Shown one piece after another: positions 44,750 to 55,852 of a stretch of 64,000 nt of DNA. This DNA comes from Saccharum officinarum (Eukaryota > Streptophyta > Magnoliopsida > Poales > Poaceae): positions 86,917,248 to 86,981,247 of the forward strand of contig CM036158.1 of assembly GCA_020631735.1 (NCBI GenBank), in the 5' to 3' direction. Positions within the stretch are counted from its first letter, which is position 1; every line of letters starts with the position of its first letter. The notes beneath the pieces were generated by a model. It was not told the origin of the DNA. It did not search any database and saw only the letters and a program-made list of their open reading frames with translations. A program made the translations under genes and the position numbers.

Positions 44750-45362
44750 GCTGGATGAGCTAGCTTTAGCTAGCCTGGCTTTGTTTAATCCTCATCGCAA
44801 GGAATGACATGGACGACGCTGTCGTTCGTCGTGACTTCGTGTGGACACAAATAAAGTCCACCACACCACACCACACCACCTGCCACTCCCCACTCCCCAG
44901 CGTGCGCAAAAACGTATTGCAGCGCGCGTATTGCATAAACGTTTGCCTGCAGAGCATGTGCAGAGTGCAGGAAAAAAAAGATGGCTGCCGTTGATTCCTC
45001 CACTCTGCAACGACTCGACTCGTGATCACGCCAAGGCAAGGCAATCACAGCACATTAATTAATTCTTCTATTCTTTCCCAACAATCAATATAATAACATT
45101 TCGTACGTGCGCAGGGAGATGAAGATGGAAAAAGCAAAAGCTATTGCTACTGTTTCCTTCCAGATCGATACAGTCACACAGGCAAAACTACGTACCACGA
45201 TACGTACACGATTGGATTTGAATGAGATTACCATATGAACTTTGAGTATATACTTATACACACAAAGCTCTTCTTTCTTGTGTATATATGCATTTTATTT
45301 TCGGTTTTGTCTTGTTTGGAGCTAGATTTGCATTGCCGATGCATGTCTAGACGTGTTGTCGA

Positions 45363-45718
45363 TTTTTTTTTTCTATCAACCTCAACTCTTCAAGTACAAG
45401 CTGTAGCTAATGAACTTACGTATAAACTCACACCACCACACACATATAAACTCGCACACGCACACTATAGTGCGCAAGCTAGACCCACACCTATACGAAG
45501 AGACTTGCACGTGGCTGAGAGGTATCCGAAGTCTTCGAAGCTTCGCATATGACAGACACATCATCCTGACCATTGTGGCGCATCCACGTGTGAGGCAACT
45601 AAAATTATTTAGGAAACTACTATTTTCGGTGGGAAAATCACGCGTTCGAGCCTGCTCGAATCATGACCGGCGGCCTCCACACCGAAGGACTCACCACTCG
45701 AGCTACGGCTCGGTCCCG
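45363..45718 (-). mobile_element. tRNA-derived SINE, right copy only
   Basis: The left copy reads GTCTAGACGTGTTGCAGATT without interruption. Here ~356 bp intervene between GACGTGTTGTCGA (45350-45362) and GACGTGTTGCAGA (45719-45731), a 13-bp target duplication with two mismatches. On the minus strand the insert begins GGGACCGAGCCGTAGCTCGA and shows a pol III A-box-like TAGCTCGAGTGG, a B-box-like GATTCGAGC about 30 bases on, and ends in an A10 tract. These are tRNA-type SINE hallmarks. Short ORFs across it are incidental. Confidence 0.7.
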
Positions 45719-46837
45719 GACGTGTTGCAGATTTGTGATCGTGGAGAGCTTTTCTTTCATTTCATCGAATAAGAGCAAGGTTAATAATACAGCCGCTGCT
45801 AACTATAAGGATCCTTGCAGTCTACCTCTCAACCCACTCATATAGCAGTTAGCTCTTTAGCATTAATACATGGCCCACTCATCTCTCTCACAGAGTTTCT
45901 TGATTATTGTGTCTAAGTCGGCTGTAAGCTTACAACTCGCTTCTTCTCTTTCCTCTCCTATCTCCGCCATGTCAGCATTCAACCTGCTCGCAGCCTGTTA
46001 TTATACTTGCTTTAAAGGTGCGGGGCACGACGTCCGACACGGTGTCGTGTCGACCGAACTCGTCGTGAGCAGGGTGGGCCCACATGCTATAAACGAGCAG
46101 ATGCCTCATTTTGCCCCCTATGAGGTTGAGGTTGGTTCGCATCATGACATTCCCCGGCCAACCAATCACACGAAATCCTGATTCACATCCGACAGGACAG
46201 CCAGTGTCAGCTCCGAACCATGGCCCAGCACAAATCGCTTCCTCTAGTGTGAACATCAAGATATGAGACTCACGATGACATTTAAAACCGTGCTTTTGGC
46301 TTCTACAGTTCACATGCGCAGGAGAGGAGAGGGACTCCCGTTCAATTTGGTTCGCTTTTCTCTCACCTCCCTCGGTTCGTTCGCTGCAGTGTATTCGGTT
46401 CGTTTAGCGATCTTACACGTCAGAGTTCAGTTCGATTGCAAGCAACACGGGAGCCGCTCAACGTGAGTTGTACAACAATGGCAGCGCTGAAAGGGTCGTG
46501 CAAGTTCGAATGGATGAATGAATGTTGAGAGCAAGGTATACGTTTGACCGGTTATCGTTCAGTCAAACTGGGGAGTGGCAGGTGGTACGGTGAACGACGA
46601 CAGCGAGCGTGCACGTTCAGATCATTCCTTGTCACCTCAAAAAACAAACAGAGGAAACATGCTAATGCTATAGTTGTACACACATCTACTTCGTACGTAT
46701 CTGTCAAGCTAGTATAAGTCAAGGCACGCGCACGCCTGTCCTGACGCAATATATACTGCAGTCTACAGGGCAGAACCAATGATCCGATCCTTAATTGTAG
46801 GCGCAGGGCACCTCCAAGTGGATATGTTTAGACAATC

Positions 46838-47324
46838 TAGTGTTTTTTTAGAATTATTCTAGGGCCGAGCCCCGTCTATTAACCAAGTTAACAGACAATG
46901 TAACATCGTTACAGCGCTGTAGATGGTTATACCACCTGATCCCAGTTTACGGTTCAAAAAAAAAAAAAAACCCAGGCTTCCAGTTACACCAACATAGAAG
47001 CAACCATCTCGGAAACTTGCACCAGGAACCAAAGACAACTACTAAAAAGATATTCCCTAGTCTCAAAAACTGATGCCATCCAGATTGGCGTCACCCCTTT
47101 TCCTTCCAGGACGATCCTCAAATGGTCACTCCCTGGAGCACTCTAGGAGTTAGCTTGTTCCCCCAGCACTGGTAGTTTGGTTCATTGGTTGTTTCCGGGG
47201 AATCCAAAGCACTTGCGCACCGACTTCCTTGAGCATCCCCACTTTCTGCATCAAGACACCCTTCTTCTCTTCTGGACAAAGGATCATCCACTTCTGGACC
47301 CTGCTGCCTGACATTCCAAACAGT
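46838..47324. repeat. Unassigned retroelement-like sequence at the edge of the third copy
   Basis: Begins where the right copy's homology stops. It holds CCGAGCCCCGTCTATTAACC and a poly-A-like tract near 46957, reminiscent of a LINE 3' end on the minus strand. At 47309-47329 CTGCCTGACATTCCAAACAG matches the LINE 5' junction of the left copy (near 10735). No gene called. Confidence 0.4.
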
Positions 47325-47329
47325 AGGTG

Positions 47330-48364
47330 TCTGATGGGTCTCAAACACGTTTTTGGTTAGACACATGGATAGGTAATAAACCTCTGAAAAATAAATTCCC
47401 GGCGTTGTTTAACATAGTAAGGCGGAAACAAGACTCTGTGGCAAATGTTCTATCAACGGTTCCTCTCAATATTTCCTTCAGGAGAAATTTAGGAGACAGA
47501 AATTTGAGGGACTGGCACAGAATAGTAGCCTCCTTACATGATTTGAACTTACACGGGGAAAGTGATACTTTTGTTTGGTCACTAAATGCTTCAGGCACTT
47601 TTACGGTAAAGTCGTTGTATGCTGCGCTAATTAACAACGGGGTAAGGGTGTCACAAGATATTTGGCAAGTAAAAATTCCATCAAGAATTCAGATTTTCTA
47701 GTGGTATCTAAAGAGGGGTGTGATTTTGACGAAGGACAACTTGTCTAGGCGTAACTGGAATGGTGATAAAAGTTGTGCATTTTGCCATTATCCAGAGACT
47801 ATCCAACATCTCTTCTTTAATTGTTACTATGCTAAATTCTTATGGCGCGCGGTTCACCTTATGTTTGGGATCTCTCCCCCTTTGAGTATGGAAGATCTTT
47901 TCGTTACATGGTCAAAGAAGAGCAGTAAGCCTCAGAATGCTTTGTTATTAACTGCAGCATCAGCCTTATGATGGACGATCTGGTTAACAAGGAACGAGGT
48001 GGTTTTTGACAAATGTAGACCAAAACTTTATTTGCAGGTACTATTCAGGGGAACTTATTGGCTGCGACAATGGGCTAAGCTGCAGCGGCGTGAGGTGTTA
48101 CGAGATCAACTTCTACGTGCAGGGCAGCGTTTGGAGACATCCGCCCTTCAGTTCTTTAGTTCCGATGGGTGGCTTTCAAATAATTTTCTTGGCTAGCGAG
48201 TGTCAGGAACTTTTGCCTTACTTTTCCTCTTTTAGCCGGATTCTGGCGGTTAAACTTTTTTTTTTCTGTGCTGTGGTCTTTAACCGTGACACTGTAATAA
48301 TTGGCCTGATTCTACCCTTTGGTAGATGAAGCCGGATAGGTACTATCCATTATCTAAAAAAAAA
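47330..48364 (+). pseudogene. 5'-truncated LINE (second family), zf-RVT region
   Basis: The plus strand reads GSQTRFWLDTWIGNKPLKNK, WQVKIPSRIQIF, KSCAFCHYPETIQHLFFNC and TRNEVVFDKCRPKLYLQV, the C-terminal part of plant LINE ORF2 with its zinc-ribbon Cys/His residues. A TAG at 47701 and a TGA near 47970 interrupt it. It ends in poly(A) at 48355-48364. AGGTG lies at both ends (47325-47329 and 48365-48369). Removing the insert restores sequence matching the left copy (AGGTGCCCTGCCCTGCCC near 10757). Confidence 0.85.
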
Positions 48365-48715
48365 AGGTGCCCTGCCCTGCCCTCACTACTAAGTAAAGTA
48401 GTACGTAGTAATCCTCTGATCAGAGGCGGCAGGAGGGTCATTCTTCTCTTCGGAAATAAGAACAAAGCCCCCCTCTCTTTCTTCCTGATATTCAGGATGG
48501 AAATTAACCTTTTCACGTTGTCATCGCATTGGTTGGAACCCTGCAATTCCCACCCAGTCGGAAGGGTGCACGTATCCACGACGGACGGTTTTGGCGGCTG
48601 ACCGTGGAGCGGACGGTGGCAGCCGAGCCGATGAGCTGAGCTGACAGACTTTTCTCTAGCCATCCTTGTGTGCATGCAAGTGGGGCTGAACCGCCATACC
48701 AAGTAGCACTGACCG
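48365..48715. repeat. Third, diverged copy of part of the segmental unit
   Basis: 48366-48540 matches 10757-10975 and 48541-48700 matches about 11270-11420 (CAGTCGGAAGGGTGCACGTA, GACGGACGGTT). It lacks the MITE of 10987-11220, giving an empty site. More substitutions than between left and right copies. Confidence 0.8.
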
Positions 48716-49010
48716 TTTTTCAGTTCCCACGGCGGTTGGGTAGTGCCCTAGTGGGTTGGTCTATAGTCCACCATTTGTGTTAGATTAGATGTGGACCACA
48801 TGTTCTTTCTTTTTTTTTTTAACTAAGTTCGACCAACTGATTATATTATATCCTCAGGGAAGGGCATGCAAATGGGCCGGGCTTTGCAGCTGATACCGTA
48901 GATCCAATGGGCCTTTTTTGTTGTTGATGAAATGGGTAGCTTTCCATTACTCACGAGTTGATTGACATCAGTGACAATTAAAACTTAATGAAATGACACG
49001 TGGTTCGAGA

Positions 49011-49412
49011 GGTGGGGGCCGGCGGCTCAATCAATGAGGTTCGCCTGAGCCACACTCCCCACCGACAAACCCTAGTTCCGATCCACAGAGGGTGCGCAGC
49101 CAAGTGACGGGAAGCATCTCCGCCGCCACTGCATCGCCGTCTTCCTCACCGGACTTCACTGTGTCACCTCTTCCCCAATCGTCGTTGCCCGTGCGTAGCC
49201 TGCATCAACGTTCGTCATGGTGGCCACCGGCTCTAGCTCCAGCGCTCCCGCTCCTCCCTCGGATGGTCTGTACACGCCACCTCACTTTTCTCTCCCTGAT
49301 CTCTCTCTCTGTTTCTCTCTGGTAGAACTTGTACTAGGACACCATGTTTATCATGAAATGCTAAAGTTTGTACCCCCACTGATCTACTCTATTTGATCCT
49401 AAATTCATAACA
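49011..49412 (+). repeat. 5' LTR of the copia element (part that aligns with the 3' LTR)
   Basis: Aligns with 55334-55743; ends AATTCATAACA. Contains TGACGGGAAGCATCTCC and TAGAACTTGTACTAGGACAC, both found in the 3' LTR. Confidence 0.85.
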
Positions 49413-49413
49413 T

Positions 49414-49425
49414 TGGTATCGGACG
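49414..49425 (+). other. Primer-binding site of the copia element
   Basis: TGGTATCGGACG starts one base after the LTR end and matches the tRNA-iMet 3' end over its first ten bases. Confidence 0.75.
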
Positions 49426-50556
49426 CCTACACATGATGCAGATCTAGACCTTGGGGAAAAGAAAAGAAAATAACCTGAATCCAAACCATAACCCTAAAGA
49501 TAGGGGGCCTACCTGTGCCTTCCTCACCGCTGGCGGCATCGCCACCACGCGGAAAGGAGACAACGATGTCGCTCATGGCCGGCGCGCGGAACAGAGCAAC
49601 GAGCCGCGCTGCACCTCGCACGCGCGGTCACGACAACAGGGCACCACCGCGCGGCCCCTCGACGGCAGCGTGCTCAGCCTCGGGCGAGCACGCACGCTGG
49701 CGAGAGGGCGCGGGGCGGCACCACAACTTCCTCCTCCAGGCCGCCATGGGCGGCAGCTGCTGCTGGTGCTCTCGTGCGCCGCTCAGATGAACGAAGAAGA
49801 GAGGGGAGGGAGCAAATGAAATGGGGATTAGGGTTCAAAGGGCTGCGGCTCCCGGTTTTGTTCGGGCGAAACACGCGCACGTCCGTCGGATCGACATGGT
49901 CGGTTCAGATCAGACGGTGGGAGCTGGGCCTGCAGGCGCTTTTGGCCTGTAAACGGCTTTCCCGACCCAAGCCCAGGGAAGTGGCGGTGTGCGCGCGCGT
50001 GTAGATGCGCCGGCCTGCTTCGCGAGTGCAGTGGGCCGCACGCTGGGCTTTCAGGCCAAATAAATTGAAATTTTGTTTATTTGTTATTTCATTTTCAAGA
50101 AGCATTTTTTGATGGATTTAGTTAAGTTTTGATATTATTTCTTGCTCATTTTTTAACCAACGTGAAATATGAGCAAAGAGTAAATAGAGTATGTTAAGAT
50201 GCTTCTGAAAAATGTAAATTTCAAGTATATTTTGTTTTTCCACGGCATATTTACAGTTATTGTTTTCATTATTAAATTCAAACCAACTGGAGAATTTAAT
50301 TTTAAAAAATGGATATGCCTTGATAATATTATAATATTGTTATTATTCTGGCAAACGTTGATTAATGGCAATATTATGATATTATTATGGTGTTTTGTCA
50401 TGTATTAATTCTATTTCTGCCCAACGGTGATGTAGAATTAGTGTAAAAAGATAAATTGTATGTTTTAATTTTGACTACAGTTGGAACTATAGCATGCAAT
50501 TATTTTGTAATTATGTTCTCACTTTACATGATTTCTGTTTCAGGGGTTACTCCTTG
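49426..50556. other. Copia leader, no gene
   Basis: About 1.1 kb between primer site and gag. The first 600 bp are GC-rich with chance ORFs (49451-49819 and others); the rest is AT-rich. TGTTTCAG near 50542 precedes gag and resembles a splice acceptor. Confidence 0.5.
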
Positions 50557-51690
50557 ATGGGCTTCATCAAAGACATTTCTCCACTCAAAGGTGATAACTA
50601 CACCGAGTGGAAGAAGAAGATTGACCTTGCCTTTATCTTGGTTGAGGTGGACTAAGTAGTCACCACACGGTGCCCCACTGAGACTGTGGCACCGGTGAGG
50701 GAGGCTAATGAGACTGATGCTGATTGGCAAAAGAGAGAGAGACCATGCTCCCGAACAGATGGCATATGACCTGCAAAAGCAAAAGTGGGTCAATGCCAAT
50801 AAAAAGTGTGTGGCTGTTATAAAGAATACGATTGAGCCTACAATAATAGGCTCAATCCAAGAGTGTGACACTGTCACATAATACCTGGAAATAATAAAGA
50901 GTCAGTTCTATGGCTCTTCAAAGACGTATGCAACTCAGCTGATTAAGCAGTTGATGATAGAAAAGTACTCTGGAGGTGACAATGGCACTAGCATAAGAGA
51001 GCACATATCAAAAATAAATCATTTGAACAACAAGCTAAAACCAATGGATCTGGCTCTCAAGGAAGAGTTCCTTGTCCATGTGGTTTTTGCTTCTTTACCA
51101 AAGGAATTTGACACTTTTGTTGTCAATTACAACATTCCGCTCGAAAAATGGGATCTAGAACGTTGTATGGCAATGTGTGTGCAAGAGGAAAGAGAGAATA
51201 AAGGCCGCCAATGGTGATACTCTCAGCTATGTCAAAGACAATAAGAAAAAGAATGTTAATGCCAATGCCAACTCTCCCTCAAAGCTAAAGGGCAAGGCTC
51301 CCATGCAGCATCAGGTTTAGCTAGGGATGAAAACGGTACGGATATTTTCCGACCGTATTCGAGACCGAATCCATTTAGAGGGGTTCAGATCTGTCCGTAT
51401 CCGAGTCCGGATATTCAACATCCGATACCGTATCTGTATCCGAATATTTAAATCACATATTTATGATGTCGACATCCAATTGTATCCTATCCGACATGGC
51501 TAACACTATCCGTATTCGAATCCGAATCCGACCAGAAATATGAAAACAAATATGATATCAGTGGTATCCGTCCGTATCCGATCCGTTTTCATCCCTAGGT
51601 TTAGCAGAACAAGTTCGTAGTGAACAAAGATCAGTGTCTTTACTGCAAGAAGAAGAGACATTACAAGAAATATTGTCCTGAATTCTGAAA
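50557..51690 (+). pseudogene. Copia gag, interrupted by stops and a MITE
   Basis: Starts MGFIKDISPLKGDNYTEWKK, a copia gag opening. Later [20 protein letters not shown] and [16 protein letters not shown] (50951-51217) continue the UBN2-type domain. A stop follows VEVD near 50653 and frameshifts follow. After the MITE (51322-51597) the CCHC knuckle CLYCKKKRHYKKYC appears near 51640-51680, followed by a stop. The MITE splits the linker between capsid domain and zinc knuckle. Confidence 0.85.
51322..51597. mobile_element. hAT-type MITE inside copia gag
   Basis: 276 bp with perfect 15-bp terminal inverted repeats TAGGGATGAAAACGG and CCGTTTTCATCCCTA. The 8-bp target duplication GGTTTAGC stands at 51314-51321 and 51598-51605. 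The interior is full of CCGTATCCGA-like repeats. An 8-bp duplication is the hAT hallmark. No coding capacity. Confidence 0.9.
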
Positions 51691-51697
51691 GACGATC

Positions 51698-52087
51698 ATG
51701 ACAAAGAGAGGTGAGAACATTATTACATTAATAAATGAATCCATGTATGTACAGTATTCTAAATCTACTTTGTGGATTGACTCAGGCGTAACTATTTATA
51801 TTGCTAATTCTTTACACGGATTCCGTTCGACGAGGACTACACAAAGAAGTCAAAGACACGTTAAAGTCGCAAATAGAGTCCAATCAGATGTAGAAGTTGT
51901 TGGCGATGTTCCTCTAGAGCTTGCTGATAGTTTCATTCTTTTACTTAGAGATGTTTTATTTGTTCCTTCATTACAAAGAGATTTGATTAGTGTATCATGT
52001 TTGGATAATGATGGTTTTGATTGCCATTTTGGAGATGGCAAATGTGAGATATTGTGTAATAATGAATGTGTTGGTCTTGCTTTTTAA
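51698..52087 (+). pseudogene. Copia protease region
   Basis: TLWIDSGVTIYIANSLHGF carries the aspartic protease motif DSG, here DSGVT instead of the usual DSGAT. VLFVPSLQRDLISVSCLD follows, as in copia proteins. The frame starts after gag's stop at 51686 and ends with a TAA before the integrase zinc region. Confidence 0.8.
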
Positions 52088-53112
52088 AAGCATGATCTTT
52101 ATTTGTTATCACTTCTTGAAAATGTGAATTCCGTATGTGATGCGAATGAGAATGTATCATCATCTATGAATGGGAATAGAAAACGAAAGAGAACTTAAGA
52201 TGCATCATTGAAATTATGGCACTGTCGTTTAGGCCATATTTTAAGGGGGAAAATAGAGAGACTAGTTAAGAATGAAATTCTGCCTCCATTAGAGTTCTCA
52301 GACTTAGAACAATACAAAGAATGCATTAAAGGAAAGTATATAAATAAAATTAAAAAAGACGCTAAACGAAGCACAAGAATTCTACAGATAATCCACACAA
52401 ACATCTGTGGTCCTTTTCTTGTGAAAAGTATAGATGGTTATGACTCATTCATAACATTCACAGATGATTACTCTCGTTATGGCTATATTTATCTAATTAA
52501 AGACATAACAGAAGCGTTGGATAAATTTAAGATATTTAAGGCTGAAGTTGAAAATTGGCACAATTTAAAGATAAAGCTAGTCTGATCCGACCGTGGGGGG
52601 AGTACTATGGTCGACATACCCCATATGGCCAAGTTCCTGGACCATTTGCAAGGTTCCTACAGGAGAATGACATAGTAGCCCAGTATTCTACACCGGGCAA
52701 ACTTCAGCAAAATGGAGTAGCCGAAAGACGTAACCGTACCCTGATGGATATAGTGCGTAGCATGATGAGTTACTCTAACTTACCATTGAGTCTATGGATG
52801 GAGGCATTAAAAACTGACATTCATATTCTCAATAGAGTACCAAGTAAGTCAGTGCCCAAAATATTGTATGAGTTGTGGACAGGAAGAGTATCCTCACTAA
52901 AACACTTACATCTGTGGGGGAGTCCTACTGAGGCTAAAGTGTTCAACCCAAATATTGGGAAGCTAGATCCCAAAACAGTAAGTTGCTATTTTATTGGCTA
53001 CCCTGAAAAGTTAAAAGGTTTTCATCTCTACCGTCTAGACATATATACAAAGTTTGTAGAAATAAGGCATGTTATTTTCTTAGAGAATGAGATGATGAGG
53101 GGAGCATGGTAG
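52088..53112 (+). pseudogene. Copia integrase
   Basis: WHCRLGHILRGKIERLVK and ECIKGKYINK give the HHCC-type zinc region, with the final Cys pair partly lost. Then IHTNICGPFLVKSIDGYDSF and TFTDDYSRYGYIYLIK supply core Asp residues. A frame change near 52560-52580 leads to [20 protein letters not shown] (the conserved Glu region) and [20 protein letters not shown]. Broken by the frameshift and stops, so inactive. Confidence 0.85.
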
Positions 53113-53439
53113 CTCGAGAAATTGATCTTGAGAAAAAACAGGTATGTGTGCCCACTCCGATGATTCAGGAACTATTATTTGAACTACCTATTCTTGTTGC
53201 CAACAGTGCGGGATACTGTAGTGTCAACATCTATTGTTAGTTCTCCTGTGGCGACAATGAATGATGATGAGGAACCTGTCCCTAAGGATCGTATAGAAAC
53301 TGATGCCACAGATGAGGGGGAGCAACAACAGCCTCAAACAGAAGATGTGCTAAATATGGAGGCCCCGTGAAGATCTCAAAAAGTTAGAAGATCAGCTATT
53401 CCTAATGATTATGAGGTATATAACACTAAAGAATTTTAA

Positions 53440-55047
53440 ATGGAGAGTGATCCCACTTCATTTGAAGAAGCCTTGAGCAGCGATAATTCATCAAAGTGGC
53501 TTGAGGCCATGGAAGATGAAATAAAGTCAATGAGTACCAACAAAGTTTGTGACTTAGAACTTATTCCTAAAGGAGCCAAGACAGTAGGCTGTAAATAGGT
53601 CTACAAGACAAAACATGACTCCCAAGGGAATGTTGAAAGGTTTAAAGCGTGACTTGTGGCAAAAGGTTTCACGCAAAGAGAAGAGATTGATTACAATGAG
53701 ATATTTTCTCTAGTCTCATGTAAGGAATCCTTTAGAATTATAATGGTATTAGTGGCACACTATGATTTAGAGTTACATCAAATGGATGCAAAAACAATAT
53801 TCCTCAATGGGGATCTGTTGGAAAATGTTTACATGGCACAACCGAAAGGTTTTGTCATGGAAGGAAAAGAACGAATGGGATGCCACCTAAAGAAATTGAT
53901 TTATGGGTTAAAGCAAGTTTCAAGATAGTGGTACTTGAAGTTTGACAGAACAATAAGGAATTTTGGGTTTAAAGAAAATATTGAGGATAATTGTGTTTAT
54001 GTAAAGTTTAAGAATGAAAAGTATATCTTCCTAATCTTGTATATAGATGATATCTTACTTGCTAGTAATGATGTCAGTCTACTACTGGAGACAAAGAAGT
54101 TTTTAGACTCAAAATTTGACATGAAATGTCTTGGTGAAGTATCTTTTGTTTTGGGCATAAAAATTCACCGAGATAGAAGTAAAGGGGTATTGGGACTGCC
54201 ACAAAATGCATACATAGAAAAAGTTTTAAAGAAATTCAGTATGCATAAATGTAGTGCCTCACCTGCACCCATAGTCAAGGGCGACAGATATGGGTATTTT
54301 CAATGCCCTAGGAACCAATACGTGCTCGATCAAATGAAAGTAGTTTCATATGCTTCTACTGTCGGAAGCCTACAGTATACTCAAGTGTGTATGCGCTCTG
54401 AATTAGCTTTTGTTATCGGGTTGCTTGGCAGATTTCAAAGTAATCTAGGGATTGAACACTGGAAATTGGTAAAGAAAGTCTTGTGATATTTGCAAGATAT
54501 GAAAAGCCTCATGTTGATGTATAGAATATCATATTCTCTCCAAATAGTGGGGTATTCGGATTCTGATTATGTGGGAGATGATAGAAACTCCACGTCAGGA
54601 TATGTGTTCACTCTCGCAGGAGGAGCTATTTTATGGAAAAGCTCAAAACAAACCATCACTACACCGTCCACAATGTATGCCGAGTTTGTAGCGTGTTATG
54701 AGACAACGGGGCAGGTGAACTGGCTAAAGAAGTTCATACCCGGTTTGAAGGTGGTCGACAGCATACATAAATCACTAAAGTTATAATGCGATAATAATCC
54801 AGCAGTACAGTACACTCACAATAATAGGTCAAGTGGTGCTGCCAAACACATTGACATAAAGTACTATGTTATGAAAGATAAAGTCTGAGATCAAATTATA
54901 AATCTTGAGTATATAAGTACTGAAAAGATGCTCGCAGATCCGCTTACAAAAGGCTTACCACCCAATGTGTTTAGAAAACATGTAGTCGGCATGGGTTTAA
55001 GGAAAGCCTATGACTCCTGGACTATAATAGGCCCAAAGTTAAAGTAA
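53440..55047 (+). pseudogene. Copia reverse transcriptase and RNase H
   Basis: EALSSDNSSKWLEAMEDEIK opens the RT domain. LVAKGFTQREEIDYNEIFSL, LHQMDAKTIFLNGDLLENVY and the catalytic LYIDDILLASND follow. RNase H shows GYSDSDYVGDDRNSTSGYVF, TPSTMYAEFVACYETTGQ and a terminal LADPLTKGLPPNVFRKHV. Stops interrupt at 53598, 53650, 53926, 54484, 54784 and 54886, so it is dead. Confidence 0.9.
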
Positions 55048-55216
55048 CTGTTTCAGATTAGAGATGTGTATTGTAGCTATCAAATCTATCAGCGATTGAC
55101 CGTGACGATGAAACATGCTCTATACAGTTATCTATGATGGAACGAGTAAAGTGAAAAGTGTTAAAGTCAAAGTTTAAAGATTAAAGTAAATATTGAGATC
55201 AAGGGGGAGAAAATTA

Positions 55217-55743
55217 GATTGATCTCCTATCCATAGAAGACTCAATGGCCTTCTTGGGCCTTGACTCGTGCCCTGATCGGGGGCGCCTAGCCCATCTATG
55301 GCTGGAGGGACCCCGTCACCCTACACTATAAAGAGAGGTGGGGGCCAGCGGCTCAATCTATGAGGTTTGCCTGAGCTGCACTCCCAACTGACAAACCCTA
55401 GTTCTGATCCATAGAGGGTGTGCAGCCAAGTGACGGGAAGCACCTCCACCACTACTGCATCGCCGTCTTTCTCACCAGACTTCACTACGTCACCTCTTCC
55501 CCAACCGTGGCTACCCGTGTGCAGCCTCCATCAACGTTCGTGATGGCGGCCACCGGCTCCAGCTCCAGCGCTCCCGCTCCTCCCTCGGATGGTCTGTAGA
55601 TGCCGTCTCACTCTTCTCTCTCCCTACTCTCTCTCTCTCTCTGTTTCTCTCTAGTAGAACTTGTACTAGGACACCATGTTTATCACAAAATGCTAAAGTT
55701 TGTACCCCACTGATCTACTCCATTTGATCCTAAATTCATAACA
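55217..55743 (+). repeat. 3' LTR of the copia element
   Basis: Begins after the polypurine tract near 55205-55214 and ends CATAACA. The next base starts sequence homologous to 11873 of the left segmental copy, which fixes the outer boundary. Confidence 0.8.
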
Positions 55744-55852
55744 CCACAGACTAAAATTGCTCACGAGTTTATTCCTATTCAGTTATTTACATGCTTAAAC
55801 AAATTTATGGTAGTACAAAAATTGAAACCTTTTTAAAACATATCAGTTATTT
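55744..55852. repeat. Third-copy segment joined to the MVK pseudogene
   Basis: Matches 11873-11975 (CACGAGTTTATTCCTATTCA). It joins the MVK exon at TTATTTACATGCACTGAAGC. In the left copy the two sides are ~2.2 kb apart, and ACATGC is present at both points, so this looks like a deletion through short homology. Confidence 0.75.

Larger units (their letters stand above)
38409..46837. repeat. Right copy of the segmental duplication
   Basis: Direct copy of 9056-17849. It lacks the left copy's 680-bp block and three MITE blocks. It has its own SINE (45363-45718), ~105 bp more in the gene's intron (44047-44152), ~230 bp near 44850-45110 and ~150 bp near 46315-46465. Without the Tekay element the two copies would be ~3.3 kb apart. 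Confidence 0.9.
48778..55743 (+). mobile_element. Ty1/copia LTR retrotransposon, degenerate
   Basis: LTRs share the block GAGAGGTGGGGGCC ... CATAACA (49011-49412 and 55334-55743). The 3' LTR probably starts near 55217 after the polypurine tract ATCAAGGGGGAG. The 5' LTR start is unclear: TGTTAGATTAGATG at 48778 is a candidate, but 48778-49010 does not align well with 55217-55333. Inside are a primer-binding site, gag with zinc knuckle, protease, integrase, RT and RNase H in copia order, all with stops. It inserted into the third segmental copy, separating 48715 from 55744. Confidence 0.9.

Noticed and set aside
9056..46837. The two segmental copies as LTRs of one giant element
   Set aside because: The unit does not begin TG or end CA, has no primer site or polypurine tract at its inner edges, and contains an intron-bearing gene.
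49451..49819. 122-codon ORF in the copia leader
   Set aside because: GC-rich low-complexity frame with overlapping ORFs on both strands and no known domain; copia leaders do not normally code.
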